64,000 nt of DNA from Candidatus Dormiibacterota bacterium. GTDB lineage: Bacteria; Chloroflexota; Dormibacteria; Dormibacterales; Dormibacteraceae. The DNA lies in assembly GCA_955652705.1 (NCBI GenBank), contig CATPBK010000061.1:16809-80808 (forward strand), in the 5' to 3' direction. Below the pieces are notes generated by a model. It saw only the letters and a program-made list of their open reading frames with translations, ran no database searches and was not told the origin of the DNA. Below, in pieces: positions 29,829-37,629 of this stretch (position 1 is its first letter; every line of letters begins with the position of its first letter). The translations under genes and the position numbers were made by a program.

Positions 29829-30154
29829 AGCTGATCATCGCGGTCGTCCAGGGCGAAGACTCCCAGCAGACCATCCAGGCGCTTTCCAACGCCGGCTACA
29901 GCGTGACCAAGCTGGCTTCCTCGGGGGGCTTCCTGCAGCAGGGGAACGCGACTCTGATGATCGGCGTCGAAGACGATCGGGTGGAGGCGGCGGTCACGAT
30001 CATCCGCGAGAACTCACGCGAACGCAGCCGCTTCATGACCCCGTTGCCGCCGCTGGTCGAGCCGGGCGAGCTGTTCATGCCCTACCCGGTCGAGGTCCAG
30101 GTGGGCGGCGCCACGATCTTCGTGGTCAAAGTGGAGAGCTTCGAGAAGCTTTAG
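29825..30154 (+). CDS. darA: DarA/PstA-type cyclic-di-AMP receptor, apparent ATA start
   Basis: PII-like signal protein of 109 residues that binds cyclic-di-AMP as a trimer. KLIIAVVQGEDSQQTIQAL, VTKLASSGGFLQQGNATLMIG and VGGATIFVV match the family closely. The family opens MKLIIA; here that Met position is ATA 29825, overlapping the tmk stop as ATAA. The first canonical start, ATG 29903 well inside, would delete the first strand and helix. A CTG at 29831 is the only other upstream option. No diadenylate cyclase gene is in the window. Confidence 0.9.
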   Translation: MKLIIAVVQGEDSQQTIQALSNAGYSVTKLASSGGFLQQGNATLMIGVEDDRVEAAVTIIRENSRERSRFMTPLPPLVEPGELFMPYPVEVQVGGATIFVVKVESFEKL

Positions 30155-30166
30155 CACGGCTGCGGC

Positions 30167-30194
30167 CCTGGGCGGGTGTTTTCTACCGCCCGGG
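30167..30194 (+). terminator. hairpin after darA
   Basis: CCTGGGCGG (30167-30175) pairs with CCGCCCGGG (30186-30194), one G-T wobble, with a T-rich loop. Probably ends the tmk-darA transcript; it argues that the next gene begins at ATG 30212 rather than GTG 30176. Confidence 0.6.
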
Positions 30195-30211
30195 CGTTGA
30201 CCAGGTCGGCG

Positions 30212-30766
30212 ATGCTGCAAACTCTCGTGGCCTTGGTCACCCGGAAGCTCGTGGTCATCACGATCCTCTTGCTGGTCGTCGCGGTCATCCCAGTAACCGC
30301 TCAGCCGGTCACGTCCGGCGATGAGAAGATCGCGGCCAGGCAGGTCGCCGGCCAGAAGCAAGCATTCAGCTCGGACGGCGATGCGCTGATCTCTCGCCTC
30401 CAGCATGCGGAGTCCACCTGCGACCTGACTCTCGTCGCGCTCGTGAAGGCTGCGGGACTGTCCGCGGACGACATGGGGCCGATCCTCGACACGGCCCGTG
30501 CCAAGCTCGACGCCGGAGTGGCGCCGCTCGTGGCCAGGGTCCAAACGGACGAAGCTGAAATCACGAACGCAAGGGTCTTCACGAAGCAGGAGTTGGCGGA
30601 TCAGCGGGGAGACCTGGCCTTGATCCAGGCCACAGCGCTGAGCAATGCCGAATCCACCGGCACCGTCGCTGTCCTCTGTCAGGAGATCAGGGTCGAGGTC
30701 GAACAAGGCGTCGCAGCCGCCCAGCGGCGGTTGCCCGGCGGAGGTGCAGGCGGCGACGGCGACTAG
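30212..30766 (+). CDS. secreted or membrane-anchored helical protein, unknown
   Basis: 184 residues from ATG 30212. KLVVITILLLVVAVIPVTA is a signal peptide or N-terminal anchor; the rest is helical (VAGQKQAFSSDGDALISRLQ, LDTARAKLDAGVAPL) with one pair of cysteines and a Gly-rich end. No family recognised. It lies alone between a hairpin and the ABC transporter. Confidence 0.6.
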   Translation: MLQTLVALVTRKLVVITILLLVVAVIPVTAQPVTSGDEKIAARQVAGQKQAFSSDGDALISRLQHAESTCDLTLVALVKAAGLSADDMGPILDTARAKLDAGVAPLVARVQTDEAEITNARVFTKQELADQRGDLALIQATALSNAESTGTVAVLCQEIRVEVEQGVAAAQRRLPGGGAGGDGD

Positions 30767-30814
30767 CCGGGCGAGCCTCGTGCGAATGATGCAGACCCGG
30801 GACGCCAGGGCGAC

Positions 30815-33130
30815 GTGATCTTTGTCCAGGGCCTCCGGAAGCGTTTTGGTGCCGTCCAGGCGGTTGACGGCGTCGATCTCAAGGTGGAGGGAGGCGAGAT
30901 CCTGCTTCTGCTCGGCCAAAACGGCGCCGGCAAGTCGACCACGCTGCGCTGCCTGGGCGGCATCCTACGGCCGGACTCGGGCGAGATCCGCTTCGACGAC
31001 CTCCGAGTCCCGGAGGACATCGACCGCGTCCGGCGCTCGCTGGGCGTCGTGCCCGACCAGGCTCGCCTCTACGGCCGCAACACCGCGTTCGAGTACCTAG
31101 ACCACTTCGGCCGCCTCTACGGAATGCCCGAGGCCGCGCGGCGCCGCCGCATTCGCGAGCTCCTCGAACGGTTCGAGCTCGAGGAGGCAGCGGGCCGCGT
31201 CCTCTACACCTATTCACGCGGAATGGCCCAGAAGGTGGCGCTGATCCGCGCCACGCTGCACGAGCCAACCTGGCTCTTCTGCGACGAGCCCACGGTCGGG
31301 CTCGATCCCGTGGCGGCCGCCGACATGCGCCGCTACCTGCAGGAGCAGCGCGACCGGGGCGCGGCGGTCATCGTGACGACGCATCAGCTCGCCGAAGCCG
31401 AGCTGCTGGCGGATCGCATCGCCATCATGCGCGGGGGCCACGTGGTGGCCGCGGGCAGCCTGCCGGAGCTGCGCCGCTGGGCCGGCGCCGAGCGCCGGTT
31501 CACCGCTCGCCTGGCCGGTGGCCGCACCGTCTCTTATACGGCCGGCTGGCAGGTGGCTGACGAGGAGCTGGCCCGGCGGGCCGCCGAGCTCCAGGACCGC
31601 CTGGCTGCGGAGGGCACGCCGTACCTGGAGCTGCGTGAGGAGGCGCAGGGCCTGGAAGCCGTCTACCTGAAGGCCATGGAGGAGCCCGCGCCGCCGGCGT
31701 CGGAGCCGTCTGCTCCGGCTCCGATACCCGGCGTCCGGCCGCGCCGGATGTTCGCCTCCCTGGCGGGCCAGGGCCGACGGCTGCGCGAGTTCCTGCCCTT
31801 CTACGTTGCCTCCTGGTGGCGTCGCGGTGACCTCTCCTGGGTCATGTACCTGAACGCCTTCGTCCTGCTCCTGGTCGCGGTGGTCGCGCTCTTCGGCAGC
31901 ATCCCCGCCGTGGTCGGTGCATTCGCCGGCCGGGCCGCTGGGTCTGGCGTGTCGGTGGCGGGACTGCTGCTGCCCCTCTTCTTCATGTCCTTCGCGCTCC
32001 TGGAGTCGATCAAGAGCTCCATCGGCATCTGGTGGGAGAAAGCGCAGCAATCCCTGGAAGTCCTTCTCTACACGCCCCTCGACGACCCGTCGCTGGTCTG
32101 GCTCGAGGTCTTGCCCGGACTCGTGGTCAGCACCGTCTACGTGACCGCCTGGATGGCGGCCGGGATGGGCCTGATGGCCCTCTTCGGACGGCCGGCGCCG
32201 TGGGACCTGCTGGCGATCTTCACCCTGGTCGCGGCCGCGACCGCGTACTGGGCCGCGATGGGCCGGATGCTCGGGTTCATGCTCTTCCCCCGCGAGGGGG
32301 CGGCGGGCGGCGCCTGGTCTTTCCTGCTCTCGCCGATCTCGGCCGCGGTGGCGGACATCCCGCTCGCACTCTTCGTGTTCCGTTCTCCGCTGGCCCCGGC
32401 CTCGCTCGCTCTCCCCTTTGCCGCCTGCCTGGTCCTGACGGTCATCACGGGCGCCACCTTCGACCGCGAGCGGCTCCTGGAGAGCGGCGTCGGCCGGGAA
32501 CGCCCACGACGCCGCTGGCTGCCCACCGCGGCTCTCCGCCGCCACGCCGCGGCTCTCGCTCTCGGGCTGGCCTTAGCCGCCGTCCCGGCCGGGACAGGCG
32601 CCGTGCTCGCCGCCGGCGCGCATGCGCATTCCTGGGCCGAGGTGGCGGCAGTGGCCCGTGGAGGCCAGCCTTCCGATCCCGCGGCGCCGGGCTCGCGGTC
32701 CTTCGTGCTCGAGGTGCCGAGCTCCACCGTGACTGTCGCCTCTTCGCTCCTGGCCGGCGTCGTGGCGACCTTCGGCCTGATGCTGCTGCTCTTGGCGGTG
32801 ACTTTCGCCGCCTTCTTCCTGCTCGGAGTCCCCGAGCTCCTGTTGCTTCCGGTCGTGGCTGTCCTCTGGGGCGTGCAGGTGAGCTTTGGACCCACAGCAC
32901 CGCTCCAGGACTGGCTCGGCCTCGGCGCCGGCCTTGCGCTGCTGGCGCTGACTGTCAACACGGCGGCCGGCATTCCTCTCTACACGGCGCTAGCGTTCGG
33001 CGCGGGCTCCCGCGTGGAGCGCCTGCGCGCTGCCTGGAGCGACTACTTCGCGCTTTACCGGGGTCTTGTCATTCCAGCCTGCGCGGGCTTCGGCCTGGTC
33101 GTGGCCGGGCTCCTTCTCTTCACCCGCTAA
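30815..33130 (+). CDS. ABC transporter, ATPase fused to membrane domain
   Basis: 771 residues. The ATPase occupies about 1-230: GQNGAGKST, signature YSRGMAQK, Walker B LFCDEPTVGLD, and the H-loop TTHQ. After a linker, residues ~330-771 hold multiple hydrophobic helices in ABC-2-like fashion, so one half-transporter is coded in a single chain. Exporter of unknown substrate. GTG start. Its stop overlaps the first base of structured element copy C. Confidence 0.9.
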   Translation: MIFVQGLRKRFGAVQAVDGVDLKVEGGEILLLLGQNGAGKSTTLRCLGGILRPDSGEIRFDDLRVPEDIDRVRRSLGVVPDQARLYGRNTAFEYLDHFGRLYGMPEAARRRRIRELLERFELEEAAGRVLYTYSRGMAQKVALIRATLHEPTWLFCDEPTVGLDPVAAADMRRYLQEQRDRGAAVIVTTHQLAEAELLADRIAIMRGGHVVAAGSLPELRRWAGAERRFTARLAGGRTVSYTAGWQVADEELARRAAELQDRLAAEGTPYLELREEAQGLEAVYLKAMEEPAPPASEPSAPAPIPGVRPRRMFASLAGQGRRLREFLPFYVASWWRRGDLSWVMYLNAFVLLLVAVVALFGSIPAVVGAFAGRAAGSGVSVAGLLLPLFFMSFALLESIKSSIGIWWEKAQQSLEVLLYTPLDDPSLVWLEVLPGLVVSTVYVTAWMAAGMGLMALFGRPAPWDLLAIFTLVAAATAYWAAMGRMLGFMLFPREGAAGGAWSFLLSPISAAVADIPLALFVFRSPLAPASLALPFAACLVLTVITGATFDRERLLESGVGRERPRRRWLPTAALRRHAAALALGLALAAVPAGTGAVLAAGAHAHSWAEVAAVARGGQPSDPAAPGSRSFVLEVPSSTVTVASSLLAGVVATFGLMLLLLAVTFAAFFLLGVPELLLLPVVAVLWGVQVSFGPTAPLQDWLGLGAGLALLALTVNTAAGIPLYTALAFGAGSRVERLRAAWSDYFALYRGLVIPACAGFGLVVAGLLLFTR

Positions 33131-33331
33131 GCAGGCCGCTGAAAAAGAGGTTCCCCGGCCCTGCGGGCCGTGCGTCGGCGCTGAGTCGCCCTGACGGCCG
33201 ATCCGTCAGTCGGCTCGTCCGCTCCTCAGTCAGGCAGCTTTGGCTGCGATCCTTCCGGTGCTCCGTCGCCTTCGCCGGCTCGGCTCGCCAGGATCCGCTC
33301 AGCCCTCGACGCCCTTTTTCAGCGCCCTGCT
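33130..33331 (-). repeat. structured repeat element, copy C (202 nt)
   Basis: Ends are an 18-bp inverted repeat with one mismatch: AGCAGGCCGCTGAAAAAG (33130-33147) and its partner at 33314-33331. Inside are CGGCCC-TGC-GGGCCG (33156-33170), TGACGG-CCGAT-CCGTCA (33192-33208) and GCAGC-TTTG-GCTGC (33234-33247). CTGxCGGCCGATCC and CTCGGCTCGCCAGGATC are shared with copy D. It sits between convergent genes and reaches 13 nt into the end of the BKACE gene, so it may also act as a terminator. Confidence 0.8.
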
Positions 33332-34071
33332 GGCCGCTCCGCCGCCAGCTTCACGACCGCGGCGACGAGCGTGGCGTTGCCCTCGGCTGTCCGTCCGTCC
33401 TCCAGCTCGCCCGTGTCTTCCAGTCCGATCCGGACGTCGCGTCCGAGGCCGAGGCCGTAGCGGATCACGGCCCAGGTGGCGGGGCCGAAACCGTGATAGA
33501 GGCGCCGCGCACCTGGCGCGCCGGTGTCAAGGACCGCGTCGATCGCCTGCGCGGACCGAACGGCTGCCGCGGCGTCTTCATCCGGCGTTTCGACGAGCAG
33601 CCTGGTCGCGCTCCCGGCGAGGTTGGACTGGACCAGCAGCTCGGCGTCGACCGCCGTCGCCAGGCCGGGCTCGTAGCCGATGCCGATCCGGGCCAGCAGG
33701 TGGCAGAGCTCGACAGCGCCGGCCTCCGAGAAGTTAACCGAAGCGAAGTCCGGCCGGCCCGCGGGCGGCAGCTCTCCCCAGGTCGCGACCAGGTAGGCGC
33801 GCCGGCCCGGGTCGGTCTCGATGGAGGCGGCGGTCGTCACGCCGACCGGCACGCCGGGGCACACCGCCCGGATCGCGGTCAGCGCGGCCGACTGGTCGTC
33901 GGCGGCCAGACTCTGGGCGCCCTGGCGATTCCGCGGATGCACGTGAAGCGCCTGTGCGCCCGCGTCCACTGCCGCCCGCGCCTCCGCGGCCAGCTGCTCG
34001 GGCGTGAGCGGGATGGCCGGGTGCTCGCGCCGGTCGCGGGCGCCGTTCAGGCACGCCTTGATGAGAGCTAG
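33319..34071 (-). CDS. BKACE family (DUF849) beta-keto acid cleavage enzyme
   Basis: 250 residues. IKACLNGARDRREHPAIPLT is the usual opening; LHVHPRNRQGAQ holds the zinc HxH, and EPGLAT and GLEDTGEL are family segments. These enzymes split beta-keto acids with acetyl-CoA, producing acetoacetate and a new acyl-CoA; the substrate varies. No ATG, GTG or TTG stands near the conserved N-terminus. CTA 34071 overlaps the upstream acyl-CoA dehydrogenase stop as CTAG, and is the likely re-initiation codon; the start is uncertain. Confidence 0.85.
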   Translation of the reverse strand, partial: LALIKACLNGARDRREHPAIPLTPEQLAAEARAAVDAGAQALHVHPRNRQGAQSLAADDQSAALTAIRAVCPGVPVGVTTAASIETDPGRRAYLVATWGELPPAGRPDFASVNFSEAGAVELCHLLARIGIGYEPGLATAVDAELLVQSNLAGSATRLLVETPDEDAAAAVRSAQAIDAVLDTGAPGARRLYHGFGPATWAVIRYGLGLGRDVRIGLEDTGELEDGRTAEGNATLVAAVVKLAAERPAGR

Positions 34072-35198
34072 AGGTCGAGCGACTGCGCCACCAGCTCGCG
34101 GTGATAGGTGGCGTCTCCCAACGTCACCTCGGAGGCCTTGGCCCGCTTGAAGTAGAGGTGCATGTCGTGCTCCCAGGTGAAGCCGATACCGCCATGCACC
34201 TGGATGCCGTTGCCCGCGATGTTGCGGTAGGCGTCCGACGTGTAGGCCTTGGCTATCGAGGCGGCCACCGGCCGGTCGGGAGCGTCGGCGTCGACCGCCC
34301 ACGCCGCGTAGTAGGTGACCGAGCGGGCGCTCTCCACCTCCAGCAGCATGTCGGCCAGCTTGTGCGACACAGCCTGGTAGATGCCGATCGGCTTGCCGAA
34401 CTGTTGGCGGGTCTTGGCGTACTCGACCGAGGCCTCCATGACCTGCGCGGCGCCGCCCACCATCTCCGCACAGAGCCCGGCGGTCGCCGCGTCCAGCGCT
34501 CGCTTGAGCGGCGTCCAGCCTTTGTCCGGCTCGCCCATCAGCGCGTCAGCCGGCAGGGTCACGCCTTCGAACTTGACCTCGTACCAGCGGTGCGTCATGT
34601 CCATGGTGGAGAGCGGCTTCACGGTCATCCCGGCCGGCCGGCCCTTGACCAGGAAGAGGGTGATGCCATCCTCGCCCGCGCCCCGGGTGCGGGCGGCCAC
34701 GACGAGGTAGTCGGCGACTCCCGCGCCGGGCACGAAGAGCTTGGTCCCGTCCAGCTTCCAGCCCTCGCCGGCACGCTGGGCGGCCAGTGCGACACCCTCC
34801 GCGTCCCAGCGGCCCGTGGGCTCGGTGAAGGCGACGGTGGCGCGGGCCTCGCCCCTCGCGATCAGGGGCAGGACCTCCTTTTTCTGGGCGTCGGTGCCCG
34901 CTTCGAGCAGGGCCGGGACGGCCATCGCCATGGTCTCGAAAAAGGGACCGGGAACCAGGTAGCGGCCCGTCTCCTCGAGCACCACCACCAGGTCCAGGAA
35001 GCTTCCGAAACCGCCGTAGTGCTCGGGTATGCCCAGCGCGGTCCAGCCCTGGGCCGCGACCTTCTTCCAGAGGTCGGGATCGTAGGCGTCCTCCGTCTCC
35101 ATCACCTTGCGAACGAAAGAGCTCGGGCTCTCCTTGGCAAGGAAGTCGCGGGCGGTTCGCCGGAGCATCTCCTGCTCCTCCGAAAACGCGAAATCCAT
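34068..35198 (-). CDS. acyl-CoA dehydrogenase
   Basis: 376 residues, FAD-dependent. FAFSEEQEMLRRTARDFL opening, TVAFTEPTGRWD, QQFGKPIGIYQAVSHKLADM and QVHGGIGFTWEHDMHLYFKR place it in the acyl-CoA dehydrogenase family, in the branch common in soil actinobacteria. Its stop overlaps the BKACE start. Upstream (12 nt) lies structured element copy D. Substrate chain length cannot be told. Confidence 0.93.
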   Translation of the reverse strand: MDFAFSEEQEMLRRTARDFLAKESPSSFVRKVMETEDAYDPDLWKKVAAQGWTALGIPEHYGGFGSFLDLVVVLEETGRYLVPGPFFETMAMAVPALLEAGTDAQKKEVLPLIARGEARATVAFTEPTGRWDAEGVALAAQRAGEGWKLDGTKLFVPGAGVADYLVVAARTRGAGEDGITLFLVKGRPAGMTVKPLSTMDMTHRWYEVKFEGVTLPADALMGEPDKGWTPLKRALDAATAGLCAEMVGGAAQVMEASVEYAKTRQQFGKPIGIYQAVSHKLADMLLEVESARSVTYYAAWAVDADAPDRPVAASIAKAYTSDAYRNIAGNGIQVHGGIGFTWEHDMHLYFKRAKASEVTLGDATYHRELVAQSLDL

Positions 35199-35210
35199 GC
35201 TGGACGGATT

Positions 35211-35426
35211 CTAGGGGTGCGACCGAAAAAGGATCCGCGCCTCGATTTCGAGGCGCCGCCGGCCATCTGGCGCCCTGGCGGCCGATCCGGGTGTCGGCTC
35301 ACGTGTATGCCCGACTCCACGATGCTCGCTCACGAATCTACTGATTCGCTCGCTGCGCCTCCTCCTACGGCTCGGCTCGCCAGGATCGCCACCTGGCTCG
35401 GCCACCCTTTTCGGCCCCACCCCTAG
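35211..35426 (-). repeat. structured repeat element, copy D (216 nt)
   Basis: Terminal pairs CTAGGGGTG (35211-35219) with CACCCCTAG (35418-35426), continued by CCGAAAAAGG with CCCTTTTCGG. Internal hairpins include GCGCCTCG-ATTT-CGAGGCGC and CGAATC-TACT-GATTCG; the second replaces GCAGC-TTTG-GCTGC of copy C at the same place, a paired change. It lies between two acyl-CoA dehydrogenase genes of one strand; I see nothing else in 35199-35485. Confidence 0.8.
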
Positions 35427-35485
35427 GTTGGACGCGGGCAATGGCGTTGATGTGGCGCCCCGACCTCGAGACGAGGCGGTGGAAG

Positions 35486-36700
35486 CTAGCGGCTTCGGGG
35501 GAGGCCGAGCACCCGCTCGGCGATGATGTTCCGGAGCACCTCCGAGGTCCCGGCCTCGATCGTGTTCGCGCGCGAGCGCAGGAACGAGTACTGCCAGCTG
35601 CCTCCGTCGCGAACCTGCCCGAACGGCCCCATGAGGTCGATGGCCGTCTCTGTCATCCGCTGGTTGAGCTCGGACCACATCATCTTCATGAGCGAGCCCT
35701 CGGGCCCGGGGATGCCGTCCTTCATGATCTTGGTGATCGCCCGGTAGCCGTTCAGCTGGAGCGCCCGTGCCTCGATGTGGTGCTGGGCGATGCGCTGGCG
35801 CGCCAGGCGCTCGCCGCCGCGCCCGAGCTTCCGCGCGTGCTCGGCGACCTCCCCGATCGTGACCTGCGCCTGCGTGGCCAGGGCCATGCCCAGCGTGCCG
35901 CGCTCATGCAGCAGCGTGGTCATCGCCACCGCCCAACCCTCGCCCGCCTCGCCGAGGATCTGGGACTTGGGCACCTTGACGTCGGTGAAGAAGATCTCGT
36001 TGAACTCGGCGTCGCCGGTGATCTGGACCAGCGGCCGGACCTCGATGCCAGGGCTCTCCATGTCAACCAACAGGTAGGTGAGCCCTGCCCGCGGGTTGTC
36101 AGCCGGCTTCTCGCGAGCCAGCAGCAGGCACCACTTCGCAACGTGCGCGAGCGTGGTCCAGACCTTCTGGCCGTTGACGACGTAGTGATCGCCACGGTCT
36201 TCGGCTCGGGTCCGCAGGGCCGAGAGATCGCTGCCGGCGTTGGGCTCGGAGAAGCCCTGGCACCAGATCTCGTCGGCGCTCAAGAGCGGCTCCAGGTAGC
36301 GGCGCTTCTGCTCGTCGGTGCCATGCGTGATGACGACGGGCCCGCCCATGCCGAGCCCGATCACGTTGATGGGCTGGGGCGCACGGGCGGCGATGGTCTC
36401 CTGGTTGAAGATGAGCTGCTCCATCAGGGTGGCGCCGCGCCCCCCGTACTCCTTGGGCCAGCCGATCCCGACGTAGCCGGCCTCGTGCAGCTTCTTCTGC
36501 CAGGCCCGACGCTTGTCAATCCACTCTTTCAAGGGGGGAGGGCCCCCCTCCGCGCCAGCCGGGCGAAGCCCTTCCCCTGGCGCTCCCCCCCGTTGACCGG
36601 CCGACTCAGGCTCTTCCGCTTCAGTAGGGGCGTTGGCCTTGAGCCAGGTCCGGACCTCATCGCGGAAGGCCTTCTCGGTTGGGCTGAGCTCGAAATCCAT
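35486..36700 (-). CDS. acyl-CoA dehydrogenase with in-frame repeat insertion
   Basis: 404 residues. FSEPNAGSDLSALRTRAE, NGQKVWTT, QYSFLRSRANTIEAGTSEV and the opening FELSPTEKAFRDEVRTWLKA define the family. About residues 37-56 (QRGGAPGEGLRPAGAEGGPP) are coded by palindromic element E4 and interrupt the first helical region before LKEWIDKRRAWQKKL, where homologues run on directly. The reading frame is kept, so the protein is probably still made. Confidence 0.92.
   Translation of the reverse strand: MDFELSPTEKAFRDEVRTWLKANAPTEAEEPESAGQRGGAPGEGLRPAGAEGGPPPLKEWIDKRRAWQKKLHEAGYVGIGWPKEYGGRGATLMEQLIFNQETIAARAPQPINVIGLGMGGPVVITHGTDEQKRRYLEPLLSADEIWCQGFSEPNAGSDLSALRTRAEDRGDHYVVNGQKVWTTLAHVAKWCLLLAREKPADNPRAGLTYLLVDMESPGIEVRPLVQITGDAEFNEIFFTDVKVPKSQILGEAGEGWAVAMTTLLHERGTLGMALATQAQVTIGEVAEHARKLGRGGERLARQRIAQHHIEARALQLNGYRAITKIMKDGIPGPEGSLMKMMWSELNQRMTETAIDLMGPFGQVRDGGSWQYSFLRSRANTIEAGTSEVLRNIIAERVLGLPRSR
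36531..36592 (+). repeat. in-frame palindromic GC element, copy E4
   Basis: AAGGGGGGAGGGCCCCCCTC (36531-36550), then GCGCCAG and CTGGCGC around CCGGGCGAAGCCC, ending in CCCCCCC. Same family as E1-E3 with the hairpin arm changed on both sides. Read on the coding minus strand it lies in the same frame and direction as E2 in carAB and codes for a similar peptide. Confidence 0.8.
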
Positions 36701-36726
36701 CTTAAGAAAGGTAACCCTAGCGTTCT

Positions 36727-37629
36727 CTATGCGATCCGCGGCGCGAGCTCCTTCATCAGCAGCTCCAGCGCGTCGTCGTCGTCGAGCAAGAAGTGCTGCA
36801 GCTGCCAGCGGGTGACCCCGGCCTCGAGGTAGGGACGCATCTGCTCGGCGATCTGCTCCGCCGTCCCGGCAAAGCGGCTACTCACCACTTCGCGAGGGCT
36901 CATCCCTCGCAGCGAGGGCAGGAACTCGCCGAGCTGGGCCGCCCGATCCAGGACCTCGGCCTCGTTACGGCCGATGACGCAGGTGGTCTGGACGGAGCGA
37001 CTGATCGTCCCCGGGTCTCGACCGAGCTCGCGGCAGTAACCCTCGAGCACCTCGCATTTGTGGCGGTAGGTCTCGACGTCGGGCCGGTTCCCGATGCCCC
37101 AGTGGTCGGCCTCTCGGGCGACGGTCCGCAGGGTGCGCTGCTCACCGCCTCCGCCCACCAGCAGCGGGATCTTGCCGCGCGGCGGCTTCGGGTTGGACTT
37201 CTCCCAGACCTCGCGGATGATCGCGATGCCATGGTCGAGAAGGTCCATGCGCTCCTTCAAGGAGGGGAACGGGATGTGGACTGCTTCGTGCTCCGCCTCG
37301 TACCAGCCGGCGCCCACGCCCAGGACCAGGCGGCCTCCGCTCAAGATGTCGACGGAGGTCGCCATCCGGGCCAGCACCGCGGGCGGCCGGAAGGTCATCG
37401 GCGAGACGTTGGGGCCGAAAGTGAGCCGCTCGGTCCACTCCGCGGCGAGCGCCAGGGAGACCCAGGTCTCGATGCACTCGCGTTGGAACTCGCCCATCAC
37501 CGAGAAGAAGTGGTCGCTGCGCCAGAGCGACTCGAAGCCGAGCTTCTCGACGACCTCGCAGAGGTGGCGCCAGCGTTCCCAGGTGAGGCCCTCCTGACCT
37601 TCGATCATGATGCTCAGGACGGCCCCCAT
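36727..37629 (-). CDS. LLM-class F420-dependent oxidoreductase
   Basis: 300-residue luciferase-like barrel. FESLWRSDHFF, LTFGPNVSPMTFRPPAVLARM, GRLVLGVGAGWYEAEHEA and LLVGGGGEQRTLR match F420-dependent family members. F420 is expected because its biosynthesis genes lie at 59.8-62.0 kb. Substrate unknown. ATG 37629 overlaps the PHP gene's stop by one base, so the two are co-expressed. Confidence 0.9.
   Translation of the reverse strand: MGAVLSIMIEGQEGLTWERWRHLCEVVEKLGFESLWRSDHFFSVMGEFQRECIETWVSLALAAEWTERLTFGPNVSPMTFRPPAVLARMATSVDILSGGRLVLGVGAGWYEAEHEAVHIPFPSLKERMDLLDHGIAIIREVWEKSNPKPPRGKIPLLVGGGGEQRTLRTVAREADHWGIGNRPDVETYRHKCEVLEGYCRELGRDPGTISRSVQTTCVIGRNEAEVLDRAAQLGEFLPSLRGMSPREVVSSRFAGTAEQIAEQMRPYLEAGVTRWQLQHFLLDDDDALELLMKELAPRIA

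Noticed and set aside
32280..32310. CCCCCGCGAGGGGG inside the ABC transporter as a further copy of the palindromic GC element
   Set aside because: Only the short palindrome is present; the second hairpin and flanks are missing and the protein shows no extra loop.
35441..36832. Plus-strand open frame opposite the acyl-CoA dehydrogenase
   Set aside because: Antisense of a gene with clear family motifs; no recognisable domain.
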